Positions 17,315 through 25,894 are shown, numbered from the stretch's first letter. The stretch: 49,524 nucleotides of DNA from an uncultured Prevotellaceae bacterium (GCA_900321965.1 ONYA01000015.1:1-49524); one strand, 5' to 3'. The notes: generated by a model not told the origin, from the letters alone. Translations and numbers: made by a program.

Positions 17315-18514
17315 TTAAAATGTTATAAGGGATTCCAGTTGCCTGGAGTTTCTAATGTCAGAAGGAAAGATGCAGTCGGCCGTCAGCATAGGCAGCCGCA
17401 CCTCGTGGCGGGCGCTCCCCACCAACGGCAAGCCGGCCCGTGCATAGGCATGGACAATCAGTTCGGTGCAGTACATACGCACAGTATCATGGTCGTCATA
17501 GTCGTGGTCGAAGAGGGTATGACGGCGATAGACGGCCATCGCCACCTGTGCCGCCTGACGCGCCGCAGCGCTGTCCTTCGCACGGCAGACCTCACCGATG
17601 GAGGTGTACTGCGACGAGAAGAAATGTTCCGGACGGTCCATCTTCACGCGGTCGGGGTCGCCCTCGAAGTCGGGCTCGCCGGGCACGGCATGAACCACCA
17701 TCGGCACACCGGCAGAATCGACGACGATACCCACATGCGAGTAGTTTCCCTCACGGTCGGCAGCCACCACGACATGGCTCACCATGCCCCCACCCCGACG
17801 GAACACCACATCGCCCTCGCGCAGCTGCAGGCCTTCGGGCAGTATGCTGTGGTAGGCCGGCTTCTCCTGGACGTACTCCATCAGCACGTCCCAGACGGCC
17901 ACGATGTGACACACCGAACCCGCCAGGACGAAGAAGTGGAAGATGCTATGCATGTATTTCCGCTTGTTCAGCGAGTAGAACAGCGCACCGGTGATATAGC
18001 ACACACCCTCGGCGACTATCCATACCACGGCAGCCGTCGAGACGCTGTCGAGGAGCGGTTTGAAGGCCACTAATACCGACAGTCCCATACCGATGAAGCA
18101 GAGCGTCTCCAAGTTGGAGTGCTCCTTCAGGCGGATGAAGCTGACGATGGTGCCGGCGACGGCACACGCCCAGACGAAGGTGAAGAGTCCCCAGCCCCAA
18201 TAGCCATGTTCGCGCAGGGCAACGAGCGTCAGCGGCGAGTACGAGCCGGCGATATGCCAGTAGATGGCGGCATGGTCCCAGCGGCGTAGCCGTTCCTTCC
18301 ACGGCGAGTGGTGCTTCATGGCGTGGTAGAGTGTCGAGGCGACGTACGAGCCTAACATGCCGAAGAGATAGAGGATGACCCCTACCCTCGCCCAGTCGTT
18401 ATTGCCTCGAAACACCCATACCAGGAAGATGATGCCGATGACCACCCCCAATAGGATACCGCCGCCGTGCGACGCCGAGTTCCAGATTTCTTCTTTCTTT
18501 GTATAGCGGATCAA
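17315..18514 (-). CDS. Hemolysin III (PAQR) membrane protein fused to YiiX-like papain-fold hydrolase
   Basis: A single 399-residue frame with two domains. Residues 1-215 are a seven-helix hemolysin III/TrhA (PAQR) protein: SASHGGG (13-19), STLYH with His64, WDHAAIYWHIAG with Asp80-His81, and MHSIFHFFVLAGSVCH with His189, His193 and His203, the expected metal-site residues. Residues 225-399 match the YiiX/YebB-type permuted NlpC/P60 family: LREGDVVF, NYSHVGIVV with candidate catalytic His260, and MYCTELIVHAY with candidate nucleophile Cys349. The two families normally occur as separate proteins, so the fusion is unusual. PAQR proteins include lipid hydrolases, and permuted papain folds include lipid acyl hydrolases, so an envelope-lipid role is inferred. 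The start is a TTG; no suitable ATG precedes the first helix. Confidence 0.88.
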   Translation of the reverse strand: MIRYTKKEEIWNSASHGGGILLGVVIGIIFLVWVFRGNNDWARVGVILYLFGMLGSYVASTLYHAMKHHSPWKERLRRWDHAAIYWHIAGSYSPLTLVALREHGYWGWGLFTFVWACAVAGTIVSFIRLKEHSNLETLCFIGMGLSVLVAFKPLLDSVSTAAVVWIVAEGVCYITGALFYSLNKRKYMHSIFHFFVLAGSVCHIVAVWDVLMEYVQEKPAYHSILPEGLQLREGDVVFRRGGGMVSHVVVAADREGNYSHVGIVVDSAGVPMVVHAVPGEPDFEGDPDRVKMDRPEHFFSSQYTSIGEVCRAKDSAAARQAAQVAMAVYRRHTLFDHDYDDHDTVRMYCTELIVHAYARAGLPLVGSARHEVRLPMLTADCIFPSDIRNSRQLESLITF

Positions 18515-18518
18515 GGTT

Positions 18519-18612
18519 TTTCGGGTTTTTCGGGTTTTCGTTTTTTCGTTTATTCGTTTAAACGTTTAATCGTTTTTTCGATTATCCGTTTAATCGATTA
18601 ATCGGTTAATCG
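18519..18612. repeat. CGTTTAATCG-type microsatellite overlapping the O-methyltransferase stop
   Basis: About ten degenerate 7-10 bp units (TTTTTCGGG, CGTTTAAACG, CGTTTAATCG, CGATTAATCG, GGTTAATCGG) fill the junction between the O-methyltransferase and the fusion gene. The run extends about 20 bp into the methyltransferase, where it encodes the last residues (EPINRLID). Confidence 0.8.
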
Positions 18613-19243
18613 GTTCCTCACTTTTCTTAATCACCGTCAGTCCGTCGCGCAGGGGCAGGATGACCTGTTCCGTGCGCGGGTCCTGAGCCACATAGTCGTT
18701 AAAGCGTTCGATACCCTGCGTCTGCTGGTCGTGGGCGTAGGCAGGGTCTACGACATGACCGTCCCAAAGCGTGTTGTCGGCAATGATAAAACCGCCAGGG
18801 CGCAGCACGTCGAGCACCATGTCGTAGCACTCGCAGTAGGTACGCTTGTCGCCGTCGATAAAAGCCATGTCGAACGTCACACCCAATCGCGGGGCCTCCA
18901 CCATCGCGTCGCCGATGATAAAGGTTATCTTGTCGGCCACGGGCGACCCTTCTATCCACGGCCGCGTAAAGTCCTCCATCTCGTCGTTGATCTCAAACGT
19001 ATAGAGGCGCCCGCCGTCCTCCAGCCCTTCGGCCATCGAGAGCGCCGAGTAGCCGCTGAACGTCCCCACCTCCAAGATGGTCTGCGGACGGATCATCCTG
19101 ACCAGCATCTTCAGCAGCCGTCCCTGCAGGTGGCCGCTGACCATACGTCCGTGGATGGTATGGATGTTCGTTGCCCGCCAGAGTCGGTACAGGTACTCAG
19201 GCTCTGGCTCTATGTGCTGCAATATGTAGTCGTCGACGGTCAA
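18590..19243 (-). CDS. Class I SAM-dependent O-methyltransferase (CCoAOMT-like)
   Basis: A 217-residue protein of the caffeoyl-CoA/catechol-type O-methyltransferase family. The SAM-binding motif ILEVGTFSGYSAL, the acidic YTFEINDE, FDMAFIDGDKR with the metal-ligand Asp, and the second metal motif IIADNTLWDGHV are all present. The TTG at 19243 is chosen as start because it forms a TTGA overlap with the aroQ stop and because conserved residues begin at once (TVDDYILQHI); an upstream start at 19318 would overlap aroQ by 79 bases in another frame. The substrate is unknown. The last eight codons are derived from a microsatellite. Co-transcribed with aroQ. Confidence 0.88.
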   Translation of the reverse strand: MTVDDYILQHIEPEPEYLYRLWRATNIHTIHGRMVSGHLQGRLLKMLVRMIRPQTILEVGTFSGYSALSMAEGLEDGGRLYTFEINDEMEDFTRPWIEGSPVADKITFIIGDAMVEAPRLGVTFDMAFIDGDKRTYCECYDMVLDVLRPGGFIIADNTLWDGHVVDPAYAHDQQTQGIERFNDYVAQDPRTEQVILPLRDGLTVIKKSEEPINRLID

Positions 19244-19665
19244 TGTTTCAGAAGCGCTTCTATGGCCAGACGATAGGAATCCAGGCCGAAACCACAGATG
19301 ACGCCTAAGCAGGCGCACGAGATCAGCGAGCGGTGGCGGAACTCCTCACGCGTGTGTACATTAGAGATATGTACCTCGACGACGGGGCAGTGCAGCGAGC
19401 GGATGCAGTCCTGCAACGCCACGCTGGTATGGGTATAGGCTCCGGCGTTGAGCACGATGCCGTCGTAGCCGCCGTAGAACCCCGTCTCCTGCATCTTGTT
19501 GATCAGCTCACCCTCGACATTGCTCTGGTAATAGTCTATCTCAACATCGGGGTAATTAGTCCGCAGCTGCTCTAAGTAGCCGTCGAACGACTCGCTGCCG
19601 TAGATGCCCGGCTCACGCTGTCCGAGCAGGTTCAGGTTGGGGCCGTTGATAATCTGTATCTTCAT
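19240..19665 (-). CDS. aroQ: 3-dehydroquinate dehydratase, type II
   Basis: A 141-residue enzyme that converts 3-dehydroquinate to 3-dehydroshikimate in the shikimate pathway; a cytoplasmic dodecamer in characterised relatives. Signature NGPNLNLLGQREPGIYG holds Arg17 and Tyr22 of the active site; NAGAYTHTS (73-81) and VEVHISN with His99 complete it, and Arg112 in REEFRHRS is also conserved. Length is normal. It is the promoter-proximal gene of a four-gene minus-strand run, with its stop overlapping the TTG start of the O-methyltransferase. A good promoter lies 32 bp upstream. Confidence 0.96.
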   Translation of the reverse strand: MKIQIINGPNLNLLGQREPGIYGSESFDGYLEQLRTNYPDVEIDYYQSNVEGELINKMQETGFYGGYDGIVLNAGAYTHTSVALQDCIRSLHCPVVEVHISNVHTREEFRHRSLISCACLGVICGFGLDSYRLAIEALLKH

Positions 19666-19696
19666 CTTTTTAATAGTTTTGGTTACTTTCAGGCCA

Positions 19697-19727
19697 CAAA
19701 GATAGACAAAAAAGCCGAAAGCACAAA
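19697..19727 (-). promoter_or_regulatory. aroQ promoter
   Basis: On the minus strand, TTTG (19727-19724), 19 bp, TATCTTTG (19704-19697). The -33 sits in the loop of a hairpin that looks like a minus-strand terminator. Confidence 0.82.
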
Positions 19728-19738
19728 ACTTTCGGCTT
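19708..19738 (-). terminator. Hairpin plus U-tract overlapping the aroQ promoter
   Basis: The stem AAGCCGAAAG (19712-19721) pairs with CTTTCGGCTT (19729-19738) over 10 bp; read on the minus strand it is followed by six Ts. No minus-strand gene lies upstream, so it could block antisense transcripts coming from the patatin gene. Confidence 0.6.
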
Positions 19739-19794
19739 CTTTCTTTATACGGGATTTCTCAACTTCAAACTTTTTCTATAAAAAAACACTTTCT

Positions 19795-19826
19795 TTTGGT
19801 TTTTCACTAAATATGCGCTACCTTTG
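19795..19826 (+). promoter_or_regulatory. Promoter of the patatin/barrel gene
   Basis: TTTG (19795-19798), 20 bp, TACCTTTG (19819-19826), about 31 bp before the ATG at 19858. An upstream in-frame ATG at 19813 lies inside this promoter and is therefore rejected as start. Confidence 0.85.
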
Positions 19827-19857
19827 CAACGTCAAAACAAAGACAAGACGAAACGTT

Positions 19858-22110
19858 ATGAGACTATTAATGATACTGGCCGTCATGCTGATAACAGGCA
19901 CGGCGGGTGCACAAAACGACAGTACGGCTGTCAAGAAGGAGAGAAAGAAAGTGGGTGTTGTGCTCAGCGGCGGCGGTGCCAAGGGCATGGCCCACGTAGG
20001 TGTGCTGAAGGTACTGGAACGCGCGGGCATCCCCATCGACATCATCACGGGCACGTCAATAGGCAGCATCGTCGGCGGACTCTACTCCATCGGCTACAAC
20101 GCCCATTCGCTGGACTCGCTGGTAAAGGGACTCGACTGGGGTTTCGTGATTACCGACAAGGAGGACCTCAGCCGCCAGAGCCTCAGCGACCGTAAGAAGC
20201 AGAACACCTATCTCTTCACGACGGGCATGACCATCGGCAAGCGCGACCTGAACGCCGGCGGCATCATCAAGGGCAAGAATCTGGCCGAGCTGTTCCAGCA
20301 GCTGTGTACGGGCTATACTGACTCCATCAACTTCTCGCGCGACCTGAAGATTCCCTTTGCCTGTGTGGCCACGAACATCATGGACAACAGCGAGGTGGTG
20401 TTCCACAGCGGCCGGCTGCCGCAGGCCATGCGCGCCTCGATGGCCATCCCCGCCGCCTTCTCACCGGTGAGAATCGGCGACAAGGTGCTGGTCGACGGCG
20501 GTCTGAAGAACAACTACCCCGTGGACGTGGCCCGTGCGATGGGTGCCGACATCGTCATCGGCATCACGCTCTCGGGAAAGTCTAAGACGGCACAGGACAT
20601 CGGAGGCACGATGAGCATCGTGGGACAGATCATCGACGTGAACTGCGTCAACAAATACGAAGAGAACAAGGCCATCACCGACCTGTGGATGAACGTCGAC
20701 CCTCACGGCTACTCGACGGCGAGCTTCACGACGGCAGCCGTTGACTCACTGGTGCGCTACGGCGAGGAGGAGGCCATGCGCCACTGGGACGAGATCATCG
20801 CCCTGAAGCAGCGCATAGGCATCGACAGTACGTTCCACCCGGTCATCCACCAGCCGCTGCGGCCGAACGTGATGACGGAGCGCCAGCGCGTCACCGGCTT
20901 CGCTTTCGAAAACATGACAGCACCGGCAGAACGATTCCTCAAACAGAAGTTCCACCTGAATAGCATTGACAGCATCGACGCGAAACTGGAACAGGAGCTG
21001 ACAACGTCGATGCGCGTAGACCTGTTCTACCAGACGGCAGAGTGCCGCCTGATGCCCGAGGGCAAGGGTGTGCGCGTCATACTCTCGGCAGGCAACCGCA
21101 AGACGATGCAGCTACATGCCGGCGTGCGCTACGACACAGAGGAGTATGCCGCTGTACAGTTAGGTCTCGACATTCCGCTGAAGACGGCCATTCCCGTCAA
21201 TACCGACATCACCCTGCGCTTAGGCAAACGACTGATGGTGGGCGGCGAGATTACCATCCATCCGCGCAGCTTCACACGGCCGACACTGAGCTATAGCTTC
21301 CGACGCAACGACGTCGACATCTACGCCGACGGCGACCTCGACTACAACATCCGCTACAACCAGTCGCAGGCGGAGTTCCTGCCCATCAACCTCAACCTGC
21401 GCCACTTCAACCTGCAGATGGGTATGCGCTGGGACTATATGCACTACCGCAACAAGCTCGGCTCGGAAACGGCCAGGCAGGTGACACTCGGAAACGAACA
21501 CTTCTTCAGCTACCGCGCCCGACTGAACTACAACAGCGAGGACAACTGGAACTTCCCCACACGCGGCGCGCGCTTCAAGGCGGAATATGCCTACGTCACC
21601 AACGACCTGGCCAGGCTCAACGTCAACATGCCTGACGGCACTTCTGACGGGAAGACAGCGGGCATGAGCGACATCAGCGCCAACTGGCGAATGTCGTTCT
21701 CGTTCAACAGCCGCTTCACCCTCCAGCCCATGCTCTACGGACGCCTGCTCTTCGGAGCCGTCGTCCCCGCTGTCTTCGGCAACACCATCGGAGGCGAGTG
21801 GTTCGGACACTTCGTCGAGCAGCAGATGCCCTTTGCCGGCATTGGCGACATGGAGTATGTAGACCACCAGTTAGTGGCAGCACAGCTGCAGGCACAACAG
21901 CGCATCGGCAGCAACAGCTACGTCCTGCTCCGACTGGCTGGTGCACAGGAGGCCAACAAGCCGAAGGAGATATTCGACAACGGCACCCTGCTGGGCGTGC
22001 AGGGAGCCTATTACTACAACACGATTTTCGGACCTGTAGGCGCTACCCTCGGTTACAGCAACCGTACGAAGTCGCCCTATCTCTACCTGAATTTGGGGTA
22101 CGAGTTCTAA
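19858..22110 (+). CDS. Patatin-like phospholipase with C-terminal outer-membrane barrel
   Basis: A 750-residue protein with a signal peptide (MRLLMILAVMLITGTAGAQN). The patatin domain covers about residues 30-290: oxyanion-hole motif SGGGAKG (37-43), nucleophile Ser67 in GTSIGS, and the catalytic Asp213 in VDGGLKNNYP. A POTRA-like linker (about 335-410) leads into a C-terminal Omp85/surface-antigen-type beta-barrel (about 450-750) rich in alternating aromatic strands and ending in YLYLNLGYEF with a terminal Phe. This is the PlpD/FplA architecture: a lipase displayed through its own outer-membrane barrel. The likely substrate is phospholipid. It is a single-gene transcript with its own promoter and two hairpin terminators downstream. 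Confidence 0.93.
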   Translation: MRLLMILAVMLITGTAGAQNDSTAVKKERKKVGVVLSGGGAKGMAHVGVLKVLERAGIPIDIITGTSIGSIVGGLYSIGYNAHSLDSLVKGLDWGFVITDKEDLSRQSLSDRKKQNTYLFTTGMTIGKRDLNAGGIIKGKNLAELFQQLCTGYTDSINFSRDLKIPFACVATNIMDNSEVVFHSGRLPQAMRASMAIPAAFSPVRIGDKVLVDGGLKNNYPVDVARAMGADIVIGITLSGKSKTAQDIGGTMSIVGQIIDVNCVNKYEENKAITDLWMNVDPHGYSTASFTTAAVDSLVRYGEEEAMRHWDEIIALKQRIGIDSTFHPVIHQPLRPNVMTERQRVTGFAFENMTAPAERFLKQKFHLNSIDSIDAKLEQELTTSMRVDLFYQTAECRLMPEGKGVRVILSAGNRKTMQLHAGVRYDTEEYAAVQLGLDIPLKTAIPVNTDITLRLGKRLMVGGEITIHPRSFTRPTLSYSFRRNDVDIYADGDLDYNIRYNQSQAEFLPINLNLRHFNLQMGMRWDYMHYRNKLGSETARQVTLGNEHFFSYRARLNYNSEDNWNFPTRGARFKAEYAYVTNDLARLNVNMPDGTSDGKTAGMSDISANWRMSFSFNSRFTLQPMLYGRLLFGAVVPAVFGNTIGGEWFGHFVEQQMPFAGIGDMEYVDHQLVAAQLQAQQRIGSNSYVLLRLAGAQEANKPKEIFDNGTLLGVQGAYYYNTIFGPVGATLGYSNRTKSPYLYLNLGYEF

Positions 22111-22154
22111 TCACCGTAACACGCACGCTTCAGACTAAGCCATTTCGTCACCCG

Positions 22155-22190
22155 AAATAAGCCATTTCGTGTGGCGAAATGGCTTATTTT
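22155..22190 (+). terminator. Strong hairpin terminator after the patatin gene
   Basis: A 15-bp perfect stem, AAATAAGCCATTTCG (22155-22169) with CGAAATGGCTTATTT (22175-22189), loop TGTGG, followed by a short T-run. AAGCCATTTCGT also occurs as a direct copy at 22137-22148. Confidence 0.85.
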
Positions 22191-22221
22191 GTATTGTAAA
22201 GTCGCAATGCTTATAAAAAAT

Positions 22222-22260
22222 GCCCCCGCCCATCACCGGATGAGCGGGGGCGTTTCTTTT
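22222..22260. terminator. Second, GC-rich hairpin terminator
   Basis: GCCCCCGC (22222-22229) pairs with GCGGGGGC (22244-22251), followed by GTTTCTTTT; six As precede the left arm, so it may act on both strands. It insulates xerD from the patatin gene. Confidence 0.8.
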
Positions 22261-22292
22261 GGCTTAAATTATCCTAAATAGCAGGATGCTTT

Positions 22293-22324
22293 TTTGGAGA
22301 TTTATGACAATTCGCTTACTTTTG
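22293..22324 (+). promoter_or_regulatory. xerD promoter
   Basis: TTTG (22293-22296), 20 bp, TACTTTTG (22317-22324), with the xerD ATG 20 nt downstream. Confidence 0.85.
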
Positions 22325-22344
22325 CCACTCAATAGTCAACGTCA

Positions 22345-23256
22345 ATGGAGCAGCAAGAAACGATTGTCAAGCGGTACGTGCGCTACCTGAAACTGGAGCG
22401 GGGCCTGTCAGCCAACACGCTGGAGGCTTACCAGCGCGACTTGGAAAAACTGCTGACATACCTGAAGCGGACGGAGAAGCACGTCGTCGACGTACAGTTG
22501 GAAGACCTGCAGGCGTTTGCCGCTGGGCTGCACGACATCGGCATAGGGCCGCGGTCGCAGTGCCGCATCCTGAGCGGTGTGCGCTCGTTCTACCATTTCA
22601 TGATGGTCGACGGCTACCGCGACGACGACCCGACGGAACTGTTAGAGTCGCCGACATTAGGCGAGCATCTGCCAGAGGTGCTGTCGACTGCCGAGGTTGA
22701 CATGCTGGAGGCATCGATAGACCTGTCGAAATGGGAGGGCCACCGCAACCGCGCCATCATCGAAGTGTTGTTCTCGTGCGGTCTGCGGGTGAGCGAGCTT
22801 GTGACACTACGCCTGTCGAACCTCTACCGCGACGAGGGTTTCGTACGCATCAACGGCAAAGGGTCGAAGGAACGGTTGGTGCCCATCTCCGGACGAGCCC
22901 TCAAGGAGCTGGACTACTGGTTTGACGACCGCCAACGGATGACCATCAAAGCGGGAGAGGAGGACTACGTCTTCCTGAACCGTCGAGGCGCACACCTGAC
23001 ACGCACGATGATTCTGATTATGATTAAGCAACAGGCCGAGGCGGCGGGCATCCAGAAGACCATCTCGCCCCACACGCTACGCCACTCGTTTGCTACGGCG
23101 CTGTTGGAGGGCGGCGCCGACCTGCGTGCCATCCAGGCGATGTTAGGCCACGAGTCGATAGGGACGACAGAGATTTACACCCATATCGACATGACGACGC
23201 TGCGTAAGGAAATCTTAGAGCATCATCCGCGAAATATGAAGAAAGCCGCCCCTTGA
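22345..23256 (+). CDS. xerD: Site-specific tyrosine recombinase XerD
   Basis: A 303-residue recombinase that, with its Xer partner, resolves chromosome dimers at dif. The N-terminal SAM-like core-binding domain covers residues 1-95. The catalytic residues are all present: Arg148 (SCGLRVSEL), Lys172 (GKGSKERLVP), His243 and Arg246 (SPHTLRHSFAT), His269 (MLGHESI) and nucleophile Tyr278 (TTEIYTHI). Length is normal for XerD. It is surrounded by housekeeping and envelope genes with no phage or integron features, so a housekeeping Xer protein is favoured over a mobile integrase. No dif site was recognised in the window. Monocistronic, with its own promoter. Confidence 0.95.
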   Translation: MEQQETIVKRYVRYLKLERGLSANTLEAYQRDLEKLLTYLKRTEKHVVDVQLEDLQAFAAGLHDIGIGPRSQCRILSGVRSFYHFMMVDGYRDDDPTELLESPTLGEHLPEVLSTAEVDMLEASIDLSKWEGHRNRAIIEVLFSCGLRVSELVTLRLSNLYRDEGFVRINGKGSKERLVPISGRALKELDYWFDDRQRMTIKAGEEDYVFLNRRGAHLTRTMILIMIKQQAEAAGIQKTISPHTLRHSFATALLEGGADLRAIQAMLGHESIGTTEIYTHIDMTTLRKEILEHHPRNMKKAAP

Positions 23257-23270
23257 CGGGAGCGGCTTTC
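23241..23270 (+). terminator. Hairpin across the xerD stop
   Basis: GAAAGCCGC (23241-23249) pairs with GCGGCTTTC (23262-23270), and CCC/GGG pairs inside. No T-tract follows, so termination is only possible, not certain. Confidence 0.5.
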
Positions 23271-23324
23271 CTGTATACTCATATATTATCGGACTGCTGT
23301 CCAAAATCCACTTGTCATAATGAA

Positions 23325-24485
23325 TTAAATGCTACCCAAGACTGCTGTAAACGTCTTGTCGGCACGTACCTTACCATCCTTCGATACCACAGTAACGTGA
23401 ATGAGGTGTGGCCTACCATCGAGCTTATCCCTGATATTGGCGAAGCGGATGATGTAAGAGTGCTGCATAGCACCAGTCACAGGCAGACTACTCAGCGTTA
23501 TGCCCGAGAAGCTGGAATTAGTATAGAGGGTCGTACCACCTGTATATTCAGAAATGAGCCAGGGCTGTTCTTCATCACCAATTCTGTTGTAAGTGAACTT
23601 CGAGCCACTGAATACGGTGTGTACCGTACCCTGTGCTGCCGCCCAGTTTGACTGGCTTTTAAAGAACTCCACAGAGTAATTAGTGTTATTGTTCGGCTGA
23701 TTGGGTTCGTCAGTAAAATTCACATAAATACGGTTTGCACCCGAACGGAACGAGAAATATTTATCGGCAAACTCAATGCCCATAGCACCACACTCGTTAG
23801 TAGAGACACTACTGCTGGCATGGGGGAAACTGTTGGCGTAAGTCTGTAGTAGCGAGGCATTGGCGCCACCGAAATGCTGGGTACGGCGGACACCAGTGGC
23901 TTCATCCAGATAAGCACTCATATTATCTACCGTGGTCAGATCGATAGCGCCATCGACATATCCGCCATAACCGACGACACCGAAACGGATATCAATGCCT
24001 GAGTTAGAGAGCTGCTGAGCCCAACTCTTAATATCGCGGGCAACGGCATCGGCCTCCTCACTCATACTTCCAGAATTATCAATCGTAAATACGAGGTCTA
24101 CCTTAACCGAACTACTCTGGTCGTCCTCATTATTGATAACAAGGATACCCTTGGCTATGCCATCGACTTCAACCCACACATTCTGTTCAGCGTGTCCCGT
24201 TCCATAGAGTCGCAGCCAGTTAAAATCACTGTCGCTGATACCCGTCATATCGATACGGATAATAGCTTCACCACCTGTTGACTCAAGTGTAGTCTGGATG
24301 TTAGGAATATTGGCGTTAGGGCTGGGAACACTAGGGTTAGGCGTGGCCTGCGAATCACTGGGAATACCACTTAGGAATTCCTCTAATACGATAGTCTCTT
24401 CGTCATTGTTCAGACAAGACGTCATGGCCATCGGCGCCAGCATCAAGCCTGCCAGCATGAGGCTGTTAAAAACATTCTTTCTCAT
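23325..24485 (-). CDS. von Willebrand factor A domain lipoprotein
   Basis: A 386-residue lipoprotein. The signal peptide ends in MAMTSC with Cys24 as the lipidation site; LNNDEE follows, an acidic stretch resembling the Bacteroidetes lipoprotein export signal, so surface exposure is likely. A beta-domain (about 70-125) precedes a vWA domain from about residue 127 (KVDLVFTIDNSGSMSEEADA); the MIDAS motif is DNSGSM, with further metal-site residues likely in the following loops. The vWA fold binds a divalent metal and usually protein ligands. No enzyme signature is seen. It lies 25 bp after the OmpA-like gene, so the two are probably one transcript and may work together at the envelope. Confidence 0.88.
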   Translation of the reverse strand: MRKNVFNSLMLAGLMLAPMAMTSCLNNDEETIVLEEFLSGIPSDSQATPNPSVPSPNANIPNIQTTLESTGGEAIIRIDMTGISDSDFNWLRLYGTGHAEQNVWVEVDGIAKGILVINNEDDQSSSVKVDLVFTIDNSGSMSEEADAVARDIKSWAQQLSNSGIDIRFGVVGYGGYVDGAIDLTTVDNMSAYLDEATGVRRTQHFGGANASLLQTYANSFPHASSSVSTNECGAMGIEFADKYFSFRSGANRIYVNFTDEPNQPNNNTNYSVEFFKSQSNWAAAQGTVHTVFSGSKFTYNRIGDEEQPWLISEYTGGTTLYTNSSFSGITLSSLPVTGAMQHSYIIRFANIRDKLDGRPHLIHVTVVSKDGKVRADKTFTAVLGSI

Positions 24486-24510
24486 AGTTATTCAATGATT
24501 AAATTGGTTA

Positions 24511-25755
24511 TTACTTCTTAAACTCAAACTCTACACGGCGGTTCGTGGTACGACCCTCTTCGGTGTCGTTGTCCGTCAGCGGCTGGCTGGCGCCATAGTA
24601 GCTGTACGACAGGTTATTGGGATTCACACCCAAGCGGATGAGGTAGTCGTGAACAGCCTTGGCACGCTTACGCGAGAGATCCATGTTATAGTCATCGCTA
24701 CCCACGTTGTCGGTATGGCCCTTGACCTCGACCTTGGCATCGGTGCGGGTGAGAGTCTTTGCCAGACGCTGCAGGTAAGGATAGGACTCGCGCTTGATGG
24801 TGGCCTTGTTGAAATCGAAGTTAATGATATCGACAGCACAGATGGTCTTACCGATGACGCTCTCACGGCGGTTGATCATATCGTCGATCTCCTCAAGGGT
24901 GTAGCAAGCCTTCTTCTTCACCACGGGACGCGGACGAACGACAACGGGAGCGGGAGCTACGGGCTTCGGCTCCACCTTCTTCTCTGCAATATGGAGAGGA
25001 ATACCAACGGTAGCATTCAGCTCGAAGCCCTGGAACTTACGGGTGCCTGCCAAAGGATATTTAGCTCCGCCCATCACGTCGACAGCGTCGCCATCCTTCT
25101 CCTTGCCATAGGTATCGGTCAGACCAATCTCGTAGCTGGCCTCCAGTCCGAGGAAGCAAGCGTTAGCCAGGCCACGGACAGGGAAGTGAATCTTGATACC
25201 CACCATCGGTGCCACTGCGAAATAGGTAGAGGCCATATTGGCCTGGTTCAGCTCCAGGTGATAACCTGCGACAGCCATATTCTTACCCCATATAGCCATG
25301 TCGATGTCGCCACCAGTGGAGAAGCCCACGATGGGAGCCACACCCACATAAGGGCGGACGGGGAACTCGTCAGTACCTATCTGGAAGAGGACTGGCATAC
25401 GGAAATCGAGGAAGCCGGAGTTGAGCTTGTAATAGCAGTCCTTGACGGTGTTGGTCCACTCATACTTCTCAATGTCCTTGAGCGTGCCGCCACGGCGCAG
25501 ATAAGAGAATTGCGGACGAACAGCCAGCATGTGGTTGGGCAGGAAGTCAATCTCGGCAAACAACGACAGCACGCCACTGTTCAGGTTCTCGCTGGTGGGG
25601 AACCGTGTCTCGTTGAGGTCAGAGTACTTCATCTGGTTGGAATGGAAACCCGTTCCGAGACCGAAGTAGATGTTCGGTCCCTGTGCTGCTGCCGTTATAC
25701 TGACAGCAACCATAGCCATCGACATGGCCAGTTTTTTCATCGAATTTGCTTTCAT
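24511..25755 (-). CDS. OmpA-family outer-membrane protein
   Basis: A 414-residue protein with a signal peptide (MKKLAMSMAMVAVSITAAAQ; the ATG at 25740 is an equal candidate to the one at 25755). Residues about 25-270 form an N-terminal barrel with alternating hydrophobic strands (NIYFGLGTGFHSNQ, VRPYVGVAPIVGFSTG). A Pro/Val-rich linker (about 275-300) leads to the C-terminal OmpA peptidoglycan-binding domain: INFDFNKATIKRESYPYLQ, VEVKGHTDNVGSDDYN and LSRKRAKAVHDYLI carry the Asp and Arg that hold the diaminopimelate residue. The role is envelope anchoring. It is the first gene before the vWA lipoprotein and is divergent from the M16 protease. Confidence 0.93.
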   Translation of the reverse strand: MKANSMKKLAMSMAMVAVSITAAAQGPNIYFGLGTGFHSNQMKYSDLNETRFPTSENLNSGVLSLFAEIDFLPNHMLAVRPQFSYLRRGGTLKDIEKYEWTNTVKDCYYKLNSGFLDFRMPVLFQIGTDEFPVRPYVGVAPIVGFSTGGDIDMAIWGKNMAVAGYHLELNQANMASTYFAVAPMVGIKIHFPVRGLANACFLGLEASYEIGLTDTYGKEKDGDAVDVMGGAKYPLAGTRKFQGFELNATVGIPLHIAEKKVEPKPVAPAPVVVRPRPVVKKKACYTLEEIDDMINRRESVIGKTICAVDIINFDFNKATIKRESYPYLQRLAKTLTRTDAKVEVKGHTDNVGSDDYNMDLSRKRAKAVHDYLIRLGVNPNNLSYSYYGASQPLTDNDTEEGRTTNRRVEFEFKK

Positions 25756-25796
25756 AGATTTGATATCAATTAGTAATAAGAGTCTCTATAGGACAA

Positions 25797-25804
25797 CAAA
25801 ATTA
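25797..25804 (-). promoter_or_regulatory. -7 element for the OmpA-vWA pair
   Basis: TAATTTTG on the minus strand, 42 nt before the start. No TTTG is seen at the right -33 distance. Confidence 0.55.
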
Positions 25805-25894
25805 TATTATTTTTATGAAAACACATTATTTATGCAGCATCTTTTATTATTCTTTAACTAAAAGACGGCACCTCAACAAAATTTACAGATAAGA

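Noticed and set aside
19813-19857. Upstream ATG for the patatin gene
   Set aside because: It lies inside the promoter; the ATG at 19858 begins a proper signal peptide.
22345-23256. xerD as a mobile-element integrase
   Set aside because: It has standard XerD length and motifs and lies among non-mobile genes without att sites.
23253-23651. 132-residue frame on the plus strand
   Set aside because: Overlaps the xerD stop and is antisense to the vWA lipoprotein.
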